From a virus: a stretch of DNA of 29,636 bases. A model generated the notes under the pieces. It saw nothing but the letters and a program-made list of their open reading frames with translations, had not been told where the DNA came from and did no database searches. Both the position numbers and the translations under genes were made by a program. Below, piece after piece: positions 6,757 through 16,301 of this stretch (position 1 is the stretch's first letter; each line of letters begins with the position of its first letter). The DNA is taken from the IMG/VR virus record IMGVR_UViG_3300030105_000149, positions 1-29,636 of that record. One strand, given 5' to 3'.

Positions 6757-8157
6757 ATGGCAACAATAATAGAACAACAACCGCTTTCTAATCCGGGAAC
6801 TTTTGATAAAGTTTTACCTGTAGGTCAAGAAATAATTTATACAGTTTCTAATTCTTCCGTAGTTTCTTCTTTCACAAATGTGAAGTTTATTGCAGAGGTT
6901 CGTATCAGCTCAGGGCTACCACCTAATCCAGCTACTTCAGATGACTTAGTAGGTACTTTTAAAACATCACCAAATAATGCAGGAGTAGGTATGTTTGACT
7001 TCAGACCTATTATTGAAAGCTTTGTAAATGCTGATAACTTAGCAAGGGAAGGAAGTAAGTATAAAACAGTAGTAAATACATCAAACTCTAATGTGCCTAT
7101 GCACTTAATAGATAGGTACTCAGGAAACATAAATACAATGCGTTGGTTTAATGTTAAGTTTATGGTTGAATATATAGACGCTTCAGGAAACCTAGTAACA
7201 AATTCTGAAGTGATTGCAGGATTAAGTATTATTTTTAATGGATACTTAAAATATACGGATGAATTACTTTTATCAGGAGTAAATTTTGGCTATAACTTGT
7301 ATTCTCATTTTAAATTAGACGGTTCAACTAAGAAATTCTTAACTAATGCACCGACAACTCAATACGCTAACTTAGAAGATTACGGAACAGTAGGAATGTT
7401 ACTACCTTCTGTTGCTGAAGGAATAGAAATTATTTATTTTGATTCATCAGGTGGTGTTTTAGGTCAAGAGCAAATTAACTTTACTGTAGCGAATGGCGGC
7501 TTTGTTTATCCACAAGCCAATATACAAGCATTCTCAGCATACTTTGGCTGTTTCCCTGCTAATTTACAAGGTAGTAGTACAATGTTTCAAGGGTTTGTAA
7601 GTGCAGGTACTATTCAGGGTGGTCATTATAATTTCGCTGTTTTAAATGACACAGGACAAGCTGTTTCATCAACCTATACAATAAACCTTAACTGTCCTAC
7701 ACTTAAAGGATATGAACCTATTAGGCTAACTTGGTTAAATCAATGGGGTGCTTGGGATTATTATACTTTTACAATGAAGTCTACTAAAACAATATCAACT
7801 AAAGGAAGTACATATCAACAACTTCAGGGAACTTGGAATAAGTCTTCTTATAAAATAGACAGCTTTAAGGGAGGTAAAAAAGCCTTCAGAGTAAACGCTA
7901 CAGAAAAGATTAAGATGAACACAGACTTTGTTAGCGAATCAGAATCAGAATGGTTTGAAGACCTTATAAACAGTCCTGAAGTATATATATTAGAAGGCTT
8001 CCAAGACGAAGTTAATAATTCAGCTTTAAATAAATATGTAACACCTGTTAGGCTAACAACTTCAAGCTACACTAAAAAGACTGTAGCAAACGATAAACTT
8101 ATGCAATACACTTTTGAAGTAGAAAAGAGTAAAACATTAAGAACACAATCAGTATAA
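6757..8157 (+). CDS. Putative baseplate or distal tail protein
   Basis: This 466-aa protein lacks named motifs. It is beta-rich and begins with a segment (about residues 25-100) resembling a fibronectin-like strand pattern, including FDFRPIIESFV. The C-terminal 80 residues include SESEWFEDLINSPEVYILE and a ...PVRLTTSSYTKKT... stretch that read like a tail hub or distal tail fold. The gene follows the neck-like protein by one base and overlaps the next by one base, so it belongs to the tail operon. I have seen similar proteins beside the tape measure in flavobacterial phages, always without a known function. Confidence 0.4.
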   Translation: MATIIEQQPLSNPGTFDKVLPVGQEIIYTVSNSSVVSSFTNVKFIAEVRISSGLPPNPATSDDLVGTFKTSPNNAGVGMFDFRPIIESFVNADNLAREGSKYKTVVNTSNSNVPMHLIDRYSGNINTMRWFNVKFMVEYIDASGNLVTNSEVIAGLSIIFNGYLKYTDELLLSGVNFGYNLYSHFKLDGSTKKFLTNAPTTQYANLEDYGTVGMLLPSVAEGIEIIYFDSSGGVLGQEQINFTVANGGFVYPQANIQAFSAYFGCFPANLQGSSTMFQGFVSAGTIQGGHYNFAVLNDTGQAVSSTYTINLNCPTLKGYEPIRLTWLNQWGAWDYYTFTMKSTKTISTKGSTYQQLQGTWNKSSYKIDSFKGGKKAFRVNATEKIKMNTDFVSESESEWFEDLINSPEVYILEGFQDEVNNSALNKYVTPVRLTTSSYTKKTVANDKLMQYTFEVEKSKTLRTQSV

Positions 8158-10892
8158 TGAGTATACAACTAATAGTATATCCACAGAACTATGACGGAGA
8201 TTACAATGCAATTTCAAGTTCACCTACTGAATTTCTTGTTAATGGTATTAACTTTAATAATTTAAATAACACAGGAACTTATACAAGTAGTGTAAGTGTT
8301 CCTTATGTAGATACGCTTACAAATGCACCTCCTACTATTAGCAATACTTGGTATAGGTTCAGAAATAACACAGCAGGAACACCTGATTACCCTTCAGTAG
8401 TTGCAGGGGATTTAGTTTTAAAAACTACAGCAGGATCAACAGGAAGTAGGTCAGGTATTTATCAAAAGCTTTCTAATTTAACAATAGGAGCACAATACAC
8501 TATTACAATAAATCTTAGTGTAGGTACTACAGGACTTATTCTTACTAAAATAGCAAACGGAACGACACTCTATGCTCAAGTAAATTCTTCAGCAAATACT
8601 ACCCAAGTAACCTTGAATTTTAATGCTCAATCTACAGATAGTACTATAATGATTGTTTATTATAATACTATAATCGGTACAGCTACAATTACAGACATTT
8701 CAATACAACCTGTTATCGGTGCAATACCTTCAGGAGCTACTAATGTTTTAGATAATGGTCAAGTTCTTTGCGACCTCTATGAAGATGAAGACATCCCATT
8801 AAGTCTTAGTGTTGATGACTTTAAAAATGTAGCAGAAAAAGTACAATCATATTCTAAGGCTTTTAATCTTCCTGCAACAAAAAGAAATAATAAAATCTTT
8901 GATAATATATTTGAGATTACAAGAAGTAATGACGGTGTAATATTTAATCCTTATAAGAAAACAAAATGCGTTTTAAAGCAAGACGGATTTATTCTATTTG
9001 AAGGATATTTAAGAATGTTAGATGTAACAGATAAGGAAGGAGAAACAAGTTACAATGTAAACCTTTATTCAGAAGTTGTAGCCTTAGCTGATGTTTTAGG
9101 TGATAGAGTTTTTATGGATTTAGGGTTTGAAGAACTAGAACACGATTATAATAGGACACAGATTCAGAATAGTTGGAATGCAGGAATAATTTATCCGAAC
9201 CCAAGTACATCAGGATTCAGAGATGCTAATACAGTAAAATACCCTTTTGTAGATTGGACACATCAAATTGCAGTAGGAGGTTCAGCAGCAGCAGCAGCAG
9301 CCGCAGGTCGCCCAGAACTACTACTTTTAGAAACAGCTTTCAGACCTTTTATAAATATCAAGTATTTAATTGACAGAATATTTGCAAACATTCCTTTTAC
9401 TTATGAAAGCGTGTTCTTTGATTCAGATGACTTCAAGAAACTTTTTATGGACTTCAATTGGGGTGCTGAAGAAAATGGTGCACAACCTTATGCTGATAAT
9501 TATTTACTTCAAGGCGATAACATTTCAAGTGATTATTTTATAAATGAAAGCTCGTATACAGCAGCTTCAAAATTAAGATTCAACTTAACTGTTAGTGGAA
9601 ATAACGACTATTGGAATAATACGAGCTATAAATATATATCTCCTGTAAATAATCTTGAAGTAGACTGTGAATATTACATTAAATTAGAAAGTGACGCAAC
9701 TGTTTCTACTTATTCTAATAATTTAAGGATAGCAAAATTTGATGGTTCCAATAATCACTTAGAAACGCTTGCTGTTAATAATGATAGTATTGTAGCAAAT
9801 GGTAATAAGTTTCTTCAGGGAACTTTCTCTACAGTATTACAGGCTAATGAATATATACAGGCACAAAGTTATTCATTAACAGCTGATAAAATTAGAATGA
9901 GTAATGACTCTATTGGGGGTTATGGTAGTTGGTTGGAATTTGATTCTACAAATGAAGGAAGTCTAGTATCTAATTTACTAACTAGAACAAGAGGCGAACT
10001 AGGTCAATGGGATTTTATAAAAGGATTGGTGACTATGTTTAATTTAGTTACTTTACCTGATGAAGATAATCCTAACAATATAAAGTTTGAACCTTATTCA
10101 GATGTATTTGTAAATAGTACTGATAGTATTCAGTTAGATTGGACTGAAAAGATAGACGTATCAGAAATGAAACTTACTCCTTTAGCTGATTTGAATAAAA
10201 AAACTATTTTTAAGTTTGTTGAAGATGAGGATGATTTTTCATTTAATCAGTATAAAAATGATGTAGGCGGTCATTTATATGGAAGTCAAAAGTTTAACGC
10301 AGGAAATGAATTTAATATATTAGAAGGAACGGAAGAAATTGTAGCAGAACCTTTTGCAGCTACAATAGTCAAGCCTTTAATGTCACAATACTCTGAATTT
10401 ATAACTCCTGCAGTTTATTCTATGAATGATGACGGAGTTTCTGAGGCTTTTGAAAACAGTCCTAGAATTATGTTTAATAATGGAGTAAAAGATACAGGAA
10501 CTTCTTATTATATACCTGCTCAAAATGGTGTGTCTGATGACCAACAAACAGACTTCTTGCAGTTTAGTCATTTATCAGATGTACCTACTATACAAGCAAC
10601 TTCTTCTGTAGCAGGTTCAAGAGATTTTCATTTTGGGATTTGCCAACTTATGTCAAATGTAGGTGCTCCTGTTCCTGCTAACTTGTTTAACTTATATTGG
10701 CTTCCGTACTATTCAGAACTTTACAATCCGAATACTAGAATTATGACTATCAAAGTAAACCTTAGTCCTGCCGATATCAATAGATTCAGGTTCAATGATA
10801 CCGTATATCTAAAGAACAGAGTATTTAGAGTAAACAAAATAGACTACAAACCTAACGACTTAGCGAAAGTTGAATTTATACTTATACCATAA
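8157..10892 (+). CDS. Large tail hub/adhesion protein with beta-sandwich inserts
   Basis: This 911-aa protein is the largest in the genome. A baseplate-type core is suggested by VQSYSKAFNLPATKRN and the following LKQDGFILFEGYL segment around residues 222-290. Residues about 55-190 look like a carbohydrate-binding beta sandwich (SGIYQKLSNLTIGAQYTITI, ending ATITDISIQP), and about 455-610 like a second. A run of seven alanines sits at 377-383. The C-terminus is again beta-rich (NRFRFNDTVYLKNRVFRVNKI). The likely role is host attachment at the tail tip. The domain calls come from strand pattern only. Confidence 0.5.
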   Translation: MSIQLIVYPQNYDGDYNAISSSPTEFLVNGINFNNLNNTGTYTSSVSVPYVDTLTNAPPTISNTWYRFRNNTAGTPDYPSVVAGDLVLKTTAGSTGSRSGIYQKLSNLTIGAQYTITINLSVGTTGLILTKIANGTTLYAQVNSSANTTQVTLNFNAQSTDSTIMIVYYNTIIGTATITDISIQPVIGAIPSGATNVLDNGQVLCDLYEDEDIPLSLSVDDFKNVAEKVQSYSKAFNLPATKRNNKIFDNIFEITRSNDGVIFNPYKKTKCVLKQDGFILFEGYLRMLDVTDKEGETSYNVNLYSEVVALADVLGDRVFMDLGFEELEHDYNRTQIQNSWNAGIIYPNPSTSGFRDANTVKYPFVDWTHQIAVGGSAAAAAAAGRPELLLLETAFRPFINIKYLIDRIFANIPFTYESVFFDSDDFKKLFMDFNWGAEENGAQPYADNYLLQGDNISSDYFINESSYTAASKLRFNLTVSGNNDYWNNTSYKYISPVNNLEVDCEYYIKLESDATVSTYSNNLRIAKFDGSNNHLETLAVNNDSIVANGNKFLQGTFSTVLQANEYIQAQSYSLTADKIRMSNDSIGGYGSWLEFDSTNEGSLVSNLLTRTRGELGQWDFIKGLVTMFNLVTLPDEDNPNNIKFEPYSDVFVNSTDSIQLDWTEKIDVSEMKLTPLADLNKKTIFKFVEDEDDFSFNQYKNDVGGHLYGSQKFNAGNEFNILEGTEEIVAEPFAATIVKPLMSQYSEFITPAVYSMNDDGVSEAFENSPRIMFNNGVKDTGTSYYIPAQNGVSDDQQTDFLQFSHLSDVPTIQATSSVAGSRDFHFGICQLMSNVGAPVPANLFNLYWLPYYSELYNPNTRIMTIKVNLSPADINRFRFNDTVYLKNRVFRVNKIDYKPNDLAKVEFILIP
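9285..9305 (+). repeat. GCA trinucleotide run encoding seven alanines
   Basis: Five GCA codons are followed by GCC and GCA inside the large tail protein, giving residues 377-383 all alanine between GGS and GRP. It is probably a linker. Such runs can change length by replication slippage without breaking the frame. Confidence 0.85.
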
Positions 10893-11749
10893 TGTCTAAA
10901 ATAACTACAATACCATACATAACAGGATTTGCTGTAAAACCTTTAACTACTTCAGGAATAGGGATTGTAACCTTTACTGACGGAACAAATGAAGTAACAC
11001 CGAACCAATTACAATGTGAAGCGTATGGGTATACCTACAATAAAGCTTTAGGAACTTGTAAAGCGTTTACGTACAATACAAATCTTAATACAGCTATTGC
11101 AAATGAGAATAACAAGACTTACGGGGTAGGAAACTCAACAGAAACAGGTACAAACTTTACCTTAGTAATGGGAGAAAGTAATACTGTTAGAGGTTTGTCA
11201 AGAAATAACATTATAGTAGGAAACCAAAACGAAATTGCAAACGGCGTCAACAATGCTAACGTATACGGTACTTTAGGACAGGCTACAGCTGATAACTCTA
11301 TTGTCTTAGGTGGTAACGCTTCTGATGACAATTTAGCTGAAAGACAAAGCATTCATTTAATGTATGGGCAACAAACTACTAGTGCTGCTACAGTAGATTC
11401 TAATTTAAATAATACAGCAGCAAGTTATTTTGTAATTCCTGATAATACTATTATTTATTTTCACGCAACTTGTTTAGCTGTTAGAGTTGGTGGTACAAGT
11501 GCTTCAGGCGCACCTGGAGATTATTTAAGTCTTATAGAAAGAGGGGTTATAATTAACAAGTCAGGAGTTTTAAGTATTCAAAGAGAACGAGATGTTATTA
11601 AGTCTTCAGGAACGACTTCAGGGTGGGTTTCTACAGCTGCTATTTCAAGTGGTAATTTCACAATAAGAGTAAGGGGTGCAAACAATATGACGTTAGAATG
11701 GGCTTGTGATATTAAATTAACACAAATTAAAACAGGAGTAACTTTATAA
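10892..11749 (+). CDS. Putative tail fibre with YadA-like repeats
   Basis: This 285-aa protein has a region at about residues 88-150 with repeated N-x-I-x-x-G-N-x-N patterns (SRNNIIVGNQNEIANGV and NANVYG). This is the left-handed beta-roll signature seen in trimeric adhesin heads. The C-terminal half is a beta-rich domain (residues about 170-285) that may bind a receptor. It follows the large tail protein with a one-base overlap and precedes the tape measure by ten bases. The role of fibre or receptor-binding protein is inferred from pattern and place. Confidence 0.5.
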   Translation: MSKITTIPYITGFAVKPLTTSGIGIVTFTDGTNEVTPNQLQCEAYGYTYNKALGTCKAFTYNTNLNTAIANENNKTYGVGNSTETGTNFTLVMGESNTVRGLSRNNIIVGNQNEIANGVNNANVYGTLGQATADNSIVLGGNASDDNLAERQSIHLMYGQQTTSAATVDSNLNNTAASYFVIPDNTIIYFHATCLAVRVGGTSASGAPGDYLSLIERGVIINKSGVLSIQRERDVIKSSGTTSGWVSTAAISSGNFTIRVRGANNMTLEWACDIKLTQIKTGVTL

Positions 11750-11759
11750 AAATAAAATT

Positions 11760-13361
11760 ATGGCAAAGGAAGTATTAGAAATGGAAGTAAAGTCAAATAT
11801 TGGCGCTGTTACAAAAGACACTAAGAAACTAGCTCAAAGCACAGTTTCCGCTAAAAAAGGTTTTAAAGGAATGGGAACAGCCATTAAAGGTGTTGGAATG
11901 GCTATGAAAGCAGCAGGAATAGGATTGATTATAGCTTTATTTGTAGCACTTAAAGAAGCAGTTCAAAGGAATCAAAAGGCTATGGATTTAATGGAAACTG
12001 TACTAACTACTGTATCTACTACTTTCAATCAACTCGTTACCGTCCTTACAGATGTCGTTACTTGGGTTACTGAAAGCACAGATAGGTTCGACGCACTAGG
12101 AAAGGTATTAAAGAGTGTTATAACTCTAGCATTAACCCCTTTGCAACTTTCTTTTTATGGGCTTAAATTAGGAGTTCAAGAAGCGATGTTAGCTTGGGAA
12201 GATAGTTTCTTAGGTGGCGGAGATAAGGGTGTTATAGCTTCTTTAAAAGCTGATATATTAGAAACCAAAACTTCCTTATTTGATTTGAGTATTGCTGCAG
12301 TAGACGCAGGTAAGGATTTAGTAAATAATTTTAGTGAGGCAATAGATGAGGTAGGAGGTATATATGATAAGGTAGCTGCCGGTATTACTGACATCTCTCT
12401 GAAAGCTAATTATGAACAAGCACAAGCAACAATTGCAGCAGTTAAAGCAGCTAAATTTGCAGCAGCAGAATTTGCAAAGTTAAATGCAGAAAAATTAAGA
12501 GAAGCAGAATTATTTAGACAAATAAGAGATGACGAAACTAAGACTTTTGCAGAAAGGATCCAAGCTAATAAAGACTTAAAAAAATCTTTAGAAGAACAAC
12601 AGGAACTTCAGTCTAAACAAATACAGAAACAAATAACAGCAGCAGCGTTAGCAGTAGAGCAAAACGGAAATGATGAAAACAAGTTAGCGTTATTAGAAGC
12701 TCAAAACGCACAGCTTGAACTTGAAGAAACTATTACAGGACAGTTGTCAGAGCAAAAGACAAACGCCGTAGCTTTAGAGAAAGAACTATTAGCAACACAA
12801 AATGAATTAAGAGCAGAAGGACTTTCAGGATTAGAAAGGGAATTACAAGAACTTCAAGACGCTTATGACTTAAAACTAGAAATGGCTAGGAAGTCAGGAG
12901 TAGATACTACAGCTATTACCAAGGAATTTGAGAAACAAAAGACTCAAGTAGTACAAGCTAATCTAAATGAACAATTAGAAGCGTTTTCAGGGCTTGCAGG
13001 AGCATTAAGTGCTTTAGCAGGGGATAACAAAGATTTAGCCGTAGCAAGCGCAGTAATAGATACTTATGTAGGAGCAAATAAAGCCTTTGCACAAGGAGGA
13101 GTTGCAGGATTCGTAACAGGTGCAGCCGTAATTGCAGCAGGGTTAAATAATGTAAGGACTATATTAGCAACAGATGTTCCTGGTACTACAGGAGGTGACA
13201 ACCCACCGCCAGCTGCACCACCTGCACCTCAAATGATGTCAGGAGCTTTTGATATATCAGGAGGAGTAGCACCTGAACCGGTTGAAGCATTTGTTTTAAC
13301 CGATTCTATGACAAACAGTCAGAACCAATTAGCAAATATTAGAAGAAGAGCTACAATATAA
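11760..13361 (+). CDS. Tail tape measure protein
   Basis: This 533-aa protein fixes tail length and is thought to enter the host envelope during DNA ejection. The N-terminus carries a KKGFKGMGTAIKGVG segment followed by a strongly hydrophobic helix (AAGIGLIIALFVAL) near residues 52-66. Residues about 215-400 are alpha-helical coiled coil rich in Glu, Gln and Ala. A second hydrophobic Ala/Gly-rich stretch lies around 420-475, then a Pro-rich linker and an ending IRRRATI. It is short for this class. At roughly 1.5 angstrom per residue the tail would be about 80 nm, a family rule of thumb rather than a measurement. Confidence 0.85.
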   Translation: MAKEVLEMEVKSNIGAVTKDTKKLAQSTVSAKKGFKGMGTAIKGVGMAMKAAGIGLIIALFVALKEAVQRNQKAMDLMETVLTTVSTTFNQLVTVLTDVVTWVTESTDRFDALGKVLKSVITLALTPLQLSFYGLKLGVQEAMLAWEDSFLGGGDKGVIASLKADILETKTSLFDLSIAAVDAGKDLVNNFSEAIDEVGGIYDKVAAGITDISLKANYEQAQATIAAVKAAKFAAAEFAKLNAEKLREAELFRQIRDDETKTFAERIQANKDLKKSLEEQQELQSKQIQKQITAAALAVEQNGNDENKLALLEAQNAQLELEETITGQLSEQKTNAVALEKELLATQNELRAEGLSGLERELQELQDAYDLKLEMARKSGVDTTAITKEFEKQKTQVVQANLNEQLEAFSGLAGALSALAGDNKDLAVASAVIDTYVGANKAFAQGGVAGFVTGAAVIAAGLNNVRTILATDVPGTTGGDNPPPAAPPAPQMMSGAFDISGGVAPEPVEAFVLTDSMTNSQNQLANIRRRATI

Positions 13362-13381
13362 ATCAAATAAACTAACTTAAT

Positions 13382-13393
13382 TTCTATTATATA
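13382..13393 (+). promoter_or_regulatory. Repeated late element TTCTATTATATA, copy 3
   Basis: This exact copy lies in the 46-base gap between the tape measure and protease genes, 14 bases before the ATG at 13408. It marks the beginning of the head gene group. Bases AACTAACTTAAT before it resemble those at other copies. Confidence 0.65.
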
Positions 13394-13407
13394 AAAAAGA
13401 CTTTACT

Positions 13408-14592
13408 ATGCCTTGCGAAAAATGCGAAAACGGAAAATACAAATGGGGAAAGACAGGAAGCTGCACTTATGACTCAGTAGCTGAATGTGAAGAAGACAAT
13501 AAAGACTATTACGAAAAGACTACTTCTATTGTTGAACTAATAATTGCAGACGATAGTCAAGAGTTGGCAATTGACGCTATCAGTTTAGTTACAAGTCCTG
13601 CCATAGAGCAAGACTTTGTATTCTTTGGTAAAGAGAAAAACAACTTAACCTTTGCTAAAGTAGATGAGGAGAAAAGAATGTTAGTTAGTCCTGCTTTGAT
13701 TCCTAATAAAAATATTTTCAGACATAATCCTAATACGCAAGAAGACTACTATGTTTACTTTTCAAAAGAAACAGTCCGTAAAGCTTCTGAGTTGTATTTA
13801 AAACATAACAACCATCACAAAGCTACATATCAACACCAAGACAGAGTTTCAGGAATACTTACAGTTGAATCTTGGATTATTGAAGATACTAAATTAGATA
13901 AGTCTACTTTGTATGGCTACTCACTTCCTGTAGGAACTTGGATGGTTAAATTATCTATTTCAAATGATGAAATTTGGTCTAAGATAAAAAACGGAGAATT
14001 AAAAGGTCTTTCAATAGAAGGCTACTTTACTAATAAATTTGAACAAATGCAAAAGAAACAACCAACAACAGAACAAATACTAAGTGCTTTAAATGAATTA
14101 GTAAGAGAAGGTAAAGTTACTACAATGAGCAAAGCTAATAGAGTTGAATTAGGGCTAACGCAAGATGTAGAAAAGCTTATCCAACAGGCTAAAGATTTAA
14201 TGCCTGATTTGAAAAGAGATGTAGACGCTATTAAAGTTTCTGAAAAGAATATAACTCAAGCAGGAAAACAAATAGATAAAAGAGAAGGGGTATTAAAAAA
14301 AGCTGAAGATAATTACACAAAGTATTTTAGATTATTAGATACTGCTGAAGATAATAGGAATACAGCTAGAAGGGAACTTAAAGAAACTGAAGGAACTTTA
14401 GAAAGCAATAAGAAAAGTGTTGACTTTTACAATAAAAGATTAGACAAAACAAAAGGGAAAGCTTCTAAAACAAGAAGTAGTTTAGAAAAGAAATTAGATG
14501 ATTTAGAAAAAGCAGCAAAAAACTTAGACGTTAAAATACCTGCTACTAAAGAAGCTGCAAATATCTTAAAGAAATTGATACCATTATTGTAA
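13408..14592 (+). CDS. XkdF-like prohead protease with coiled-coil tail
   Basis: This 394-aa protein has three parts. Residues 1-30 hold cysteines 3, 6, 19 and 27, possibly binding zinc. Residues about 85-210 match the XkdF-like putative serine protease domain (Peptidase_S78_2): MLVSPALIPNKNIFR, YYVYFSKETVRKA, TYQHQ with His143, VESWIIED and GLSIEGYF with Ser202, the probable catalytic His and Ser. Residues about 215-394 form a long charged helix or coiled coil that could act as scaffold. It lies just before the scaffold and capsid genes, as expected for the capsid maturation protease. Confidence 0.75.
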   Translation: MPCEKCENGKYKWGKTGSCTYDSVAECEEDNKDYYEKTTSIVELIIADDSQELAIDAISLVTSPAIEQDFVFFGKEKNNLTFAKVDEEKRMLVSPALIPNKNIFRHNPNTQEDYYVYFSKETVRKASELYLKHNNHHKATYQHQDRVSGILTVESWIIEDTKLDKSTLYGYSLPVGTWMVKLSISNDEIWSKIKNGELKGLSIEGYFTNKFEQMQKKQPTTEQILSALNELVREGKVTTMSKANRVELGLTQDVEKLIQQAKDLMPDLKRDVDAIKVSEKNITQAGKQIDKREGVLKKAEDNYTKYFRLLDTAEDNRNTARRELKETEGTLESNKKSVDFYNKRLDKTKGKASKTRSSLEKKLDDLEKAAKNLDVKIPATKEAANILKKLIPLL

Positions 14593-14614
14593 AAACCAAA
14601 CAGAACAACAACTA

Positions 14615-14626
14615 TTCTATTATATA
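14615..14626 (+). promoter_or_regulatory. Repeated late element TTCTATTATATA, copy 4
   Basis: This exact copy sits in the 54-base gap before the scaffold candidate, 20 bases upstream of the ATG at 14647. It is preceded by AACAACTA, shared with copy 2. Confidence 0.65.
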
Positions 14627-14646
14627 TAGAACCTAAAAATTAAACT

Positions 14647-15309
14647 ATGGATTTAAAGAATCAAATATTAGTAGCACTTGGACTTGACAAAGAAGTGTCT
14701 TTAGCTTGGCAAGCAAAATCAGAAGACGGAACTATTTTCGTTTCAACAGCTGAAGAATTAACTGAAGGTGTGGACGTAAGCGTTCTTACTGAGGACGGAA
14801 CGACAATTTTATTACCCATCGGAACTTACAAGACAGATACAGGAGTAACTTTTGTTGTGAGTGAGGAAGGTATTGTGGATTCTGTAGCTGAAACGGAAAC
14901 GGAAGAAGTAGTAGAAGAAGAATTAGCTGAAGATGACGGCAAAGAAGCCGACGTTGCCGACTGGCAGGGAATGGAGAAAAGAATCCAGAACTTAGAAGAT
15001 GCTGTAGCTGATCTTAAAAGAGATAAAGACGGAGGTGATGACGAGGTTGAAGAAATGGCTGAAGAAGTAACAGAGCCTTCTACAAATCCTAAAACTATAA
15101 CTACAAAAGAAGTAGTTGAGTTCTCAGCAGAAGACGAATTAACAAAGTTAAAAGCTGAAAATGATAAATTAAAGACTGAATTAGCAGAATCTCCTGCATC
15201 AGCACCTTTAGATACAAACAAATTTAGCGCAGAGAAAAAAGCTGTATCTAAATTAGACTATTCAAAAATGAGTAAGAACGAGAAGTTTTTACATAACTTA
15301 TATAAATAA
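14647..15309 (+). CDS. Acidic scaffold candidate
   Basis: This 220-aa protein is very acidic in the middle (residues about 80-145, many Glu and Asp), with a coiled coil at MEKRIQNLEDAVADLKRD and another at LTKLKAENDKLKTEL. The end has KLDYSKMSKNEKFLHNLYK, a basic helix like those by which scaffolds hold the capsid protein. The gene lies between the protease and the major capsid gene, the usual scaffold position. No sequence family is recognisable to me. The opposite strand is open for 131 codons, but only as a mirror of the acidic codons. Confidence 0.55.
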   Translation: MDLKNQILVALGLDKEVSLAWQAKSEDGTIFVSTAEELTEGVDVSVLTEDGTTILLPIGTYKTDTGVTFVVSEEGIVDSVAETETEEVVEEELAEDDGKEADVADWQGMEKRIQNLEDAVADLKRDKDGGDDEVEEMAEEVTEPSTNPKTITTKEVVEFSAEDELTKLKAENDKLKTELAESPASAPLDTNKFSAEKKAVSKLDYSKMSKNEKFLHNLYK

Positions 15310-15330
15310 TAACTAAAAAAAACAAACAAA

Positions 15331-16257
15331 ATGGCGTTTACTACGACAAGCAATTTCGCAGGGAAGGCAGCTGGATTCTACATCTCAGCAGCTTTAAAAC
15401 AAGCAGTATCACTTGACTATTTAACTTCAATAGAAAATATCAAGTTCAAATCTAACATCCAAAAAATGGATGCAACAGTTTCACCTATTGCAGCAGCAAC
15501 GTGTGATTTCACAGGAGCAGGAACGCTTGCTTTAACTGAGAAGGTGTTAGAACCGGCTAATCTTCAAATTAACCTTGACTTATGTAAGGCAACTCTTTTA
15601 GATTCTTGGGAAGCGTTACAAATGAGAGCAGGAGCAGGCGCACCTCCTCCAGCATCTTTTGATGACTATGTAATCTCTTATATGGGAGATATTATCGGTC
15701 AAGCTACTGAAAATTCTATTTGGGCAGGTGTAGCGAATGCAGGTGGTGACTTTATCGGATTCACAGGAGCAGGAGCAGCAGGATGGTTAAGAAATGGAAA
15801 TGACGCAACAGTTGTACAAGCAGTTTTAACAGGTGGTGCAGGTGTAGCTCCAACTGATGCAACTATTATTGCTGATATTCAAGCAGGATTAAATGCAGTA
15901 CCGGCAGCAGTTATTGGTAAAGAAGATTTATATATCTACTTAAACCAAAAGAACTACCAATTATACATCCAAGCAATTTCTAAATTAGGTTACTTAAACG
16001 CTTACAATATGCAAGGTGATTACGTTCCAATGTTCAACGGAATCAAAGTAGCTGTAGTTAATGGATTACAAAATGCAGCAATCGTTATAGCTGAGAAATC
16101 AAATATGTTTTTCGGAACTGACCTTTTAAGTGACGCTACACGTATTAACTTGCTGGATATGAGCACGTTAGACGGAAGTGACAATATGAGAATGGTAGCT
16201 CGTTACTCAGCAGGAACTCAAACAGGAGTAGGAGCAGATATCGTACTTGTAGCTTAA
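15331..16257 (+). CDS. Major capsid protein (HK97-fold, putative)
   Basis: This 308-aa protein should form the capsid shell. It is Ala/Gly-rich, with an N-terminal arm, a segment DDYVISYMGDIIGQATENSIW resembling the spine-helix region, and an end with FNGIKVAVVNGLQNAAIVIAEKSNMFFGTDLL. That end is the usual 'P-domain strand then exposed loop' pattern of HK97-like capsid proteins. It follows protease and scaffold and precedes a hairpin. Its codon choice is more regular than that of its neighbours, as for a highly expressed gene. No other protein in the window fits better. Confidence 0.8.
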   Translation: MAFTTTSNFAGKAAGFYISAALKQAVSLDYLTSIENIKFKSNIQKMDATVSPIAAATCDFTGAGTLALTEKVLEPANLQINLDLCKATLLDSWEALQMRAGAGAPPPASFDDYVISYMGDIIGQATENSIWAGVANAGGDFIGFTGAGAAGWLRNGNDATVVQAVLTGGAGVAPTDATIIADIQAGLNAVPAAVIGKEDLYIYLNQKNYQLYIQAISKLGYLNAYNMQGDYVPMFNGIKVAVVNGLQNAAIVIAEKSNMFFGTDLLSDATRINLLDMSTLDGSDNMRMVARYSAGTQTGVGADIVLVA

Positions 16258-16271
16258 TAAATAAATAATAC

Positions 16272-16301
16272 GGAAGTGAGGGGGTAAAACCCTTCACTCC
16301 C
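16272..16301 (+). other. RNA hairpin after the capsid gene
   Basis: Bases 16275-16283 pair with 16290-16298 (nine pairs, one G-U) around a six-base loop, with two more G-C pairs outside one A-C mismatch. It is followed by a run of twelve A rather than T, so it is not a standard terminator on this strand. It may protect the capsid mRNA end or reduce read-through. Confidence 0.6.

Noticed and set aside
14826-15221. A 131-codon open frame on the minus strand
   Set aside because: It mirrors the acidic codons of the scaffold candidate, giving a Ser/Thr/Val-rich low-complexity product with no start context or neighbours on that strand.
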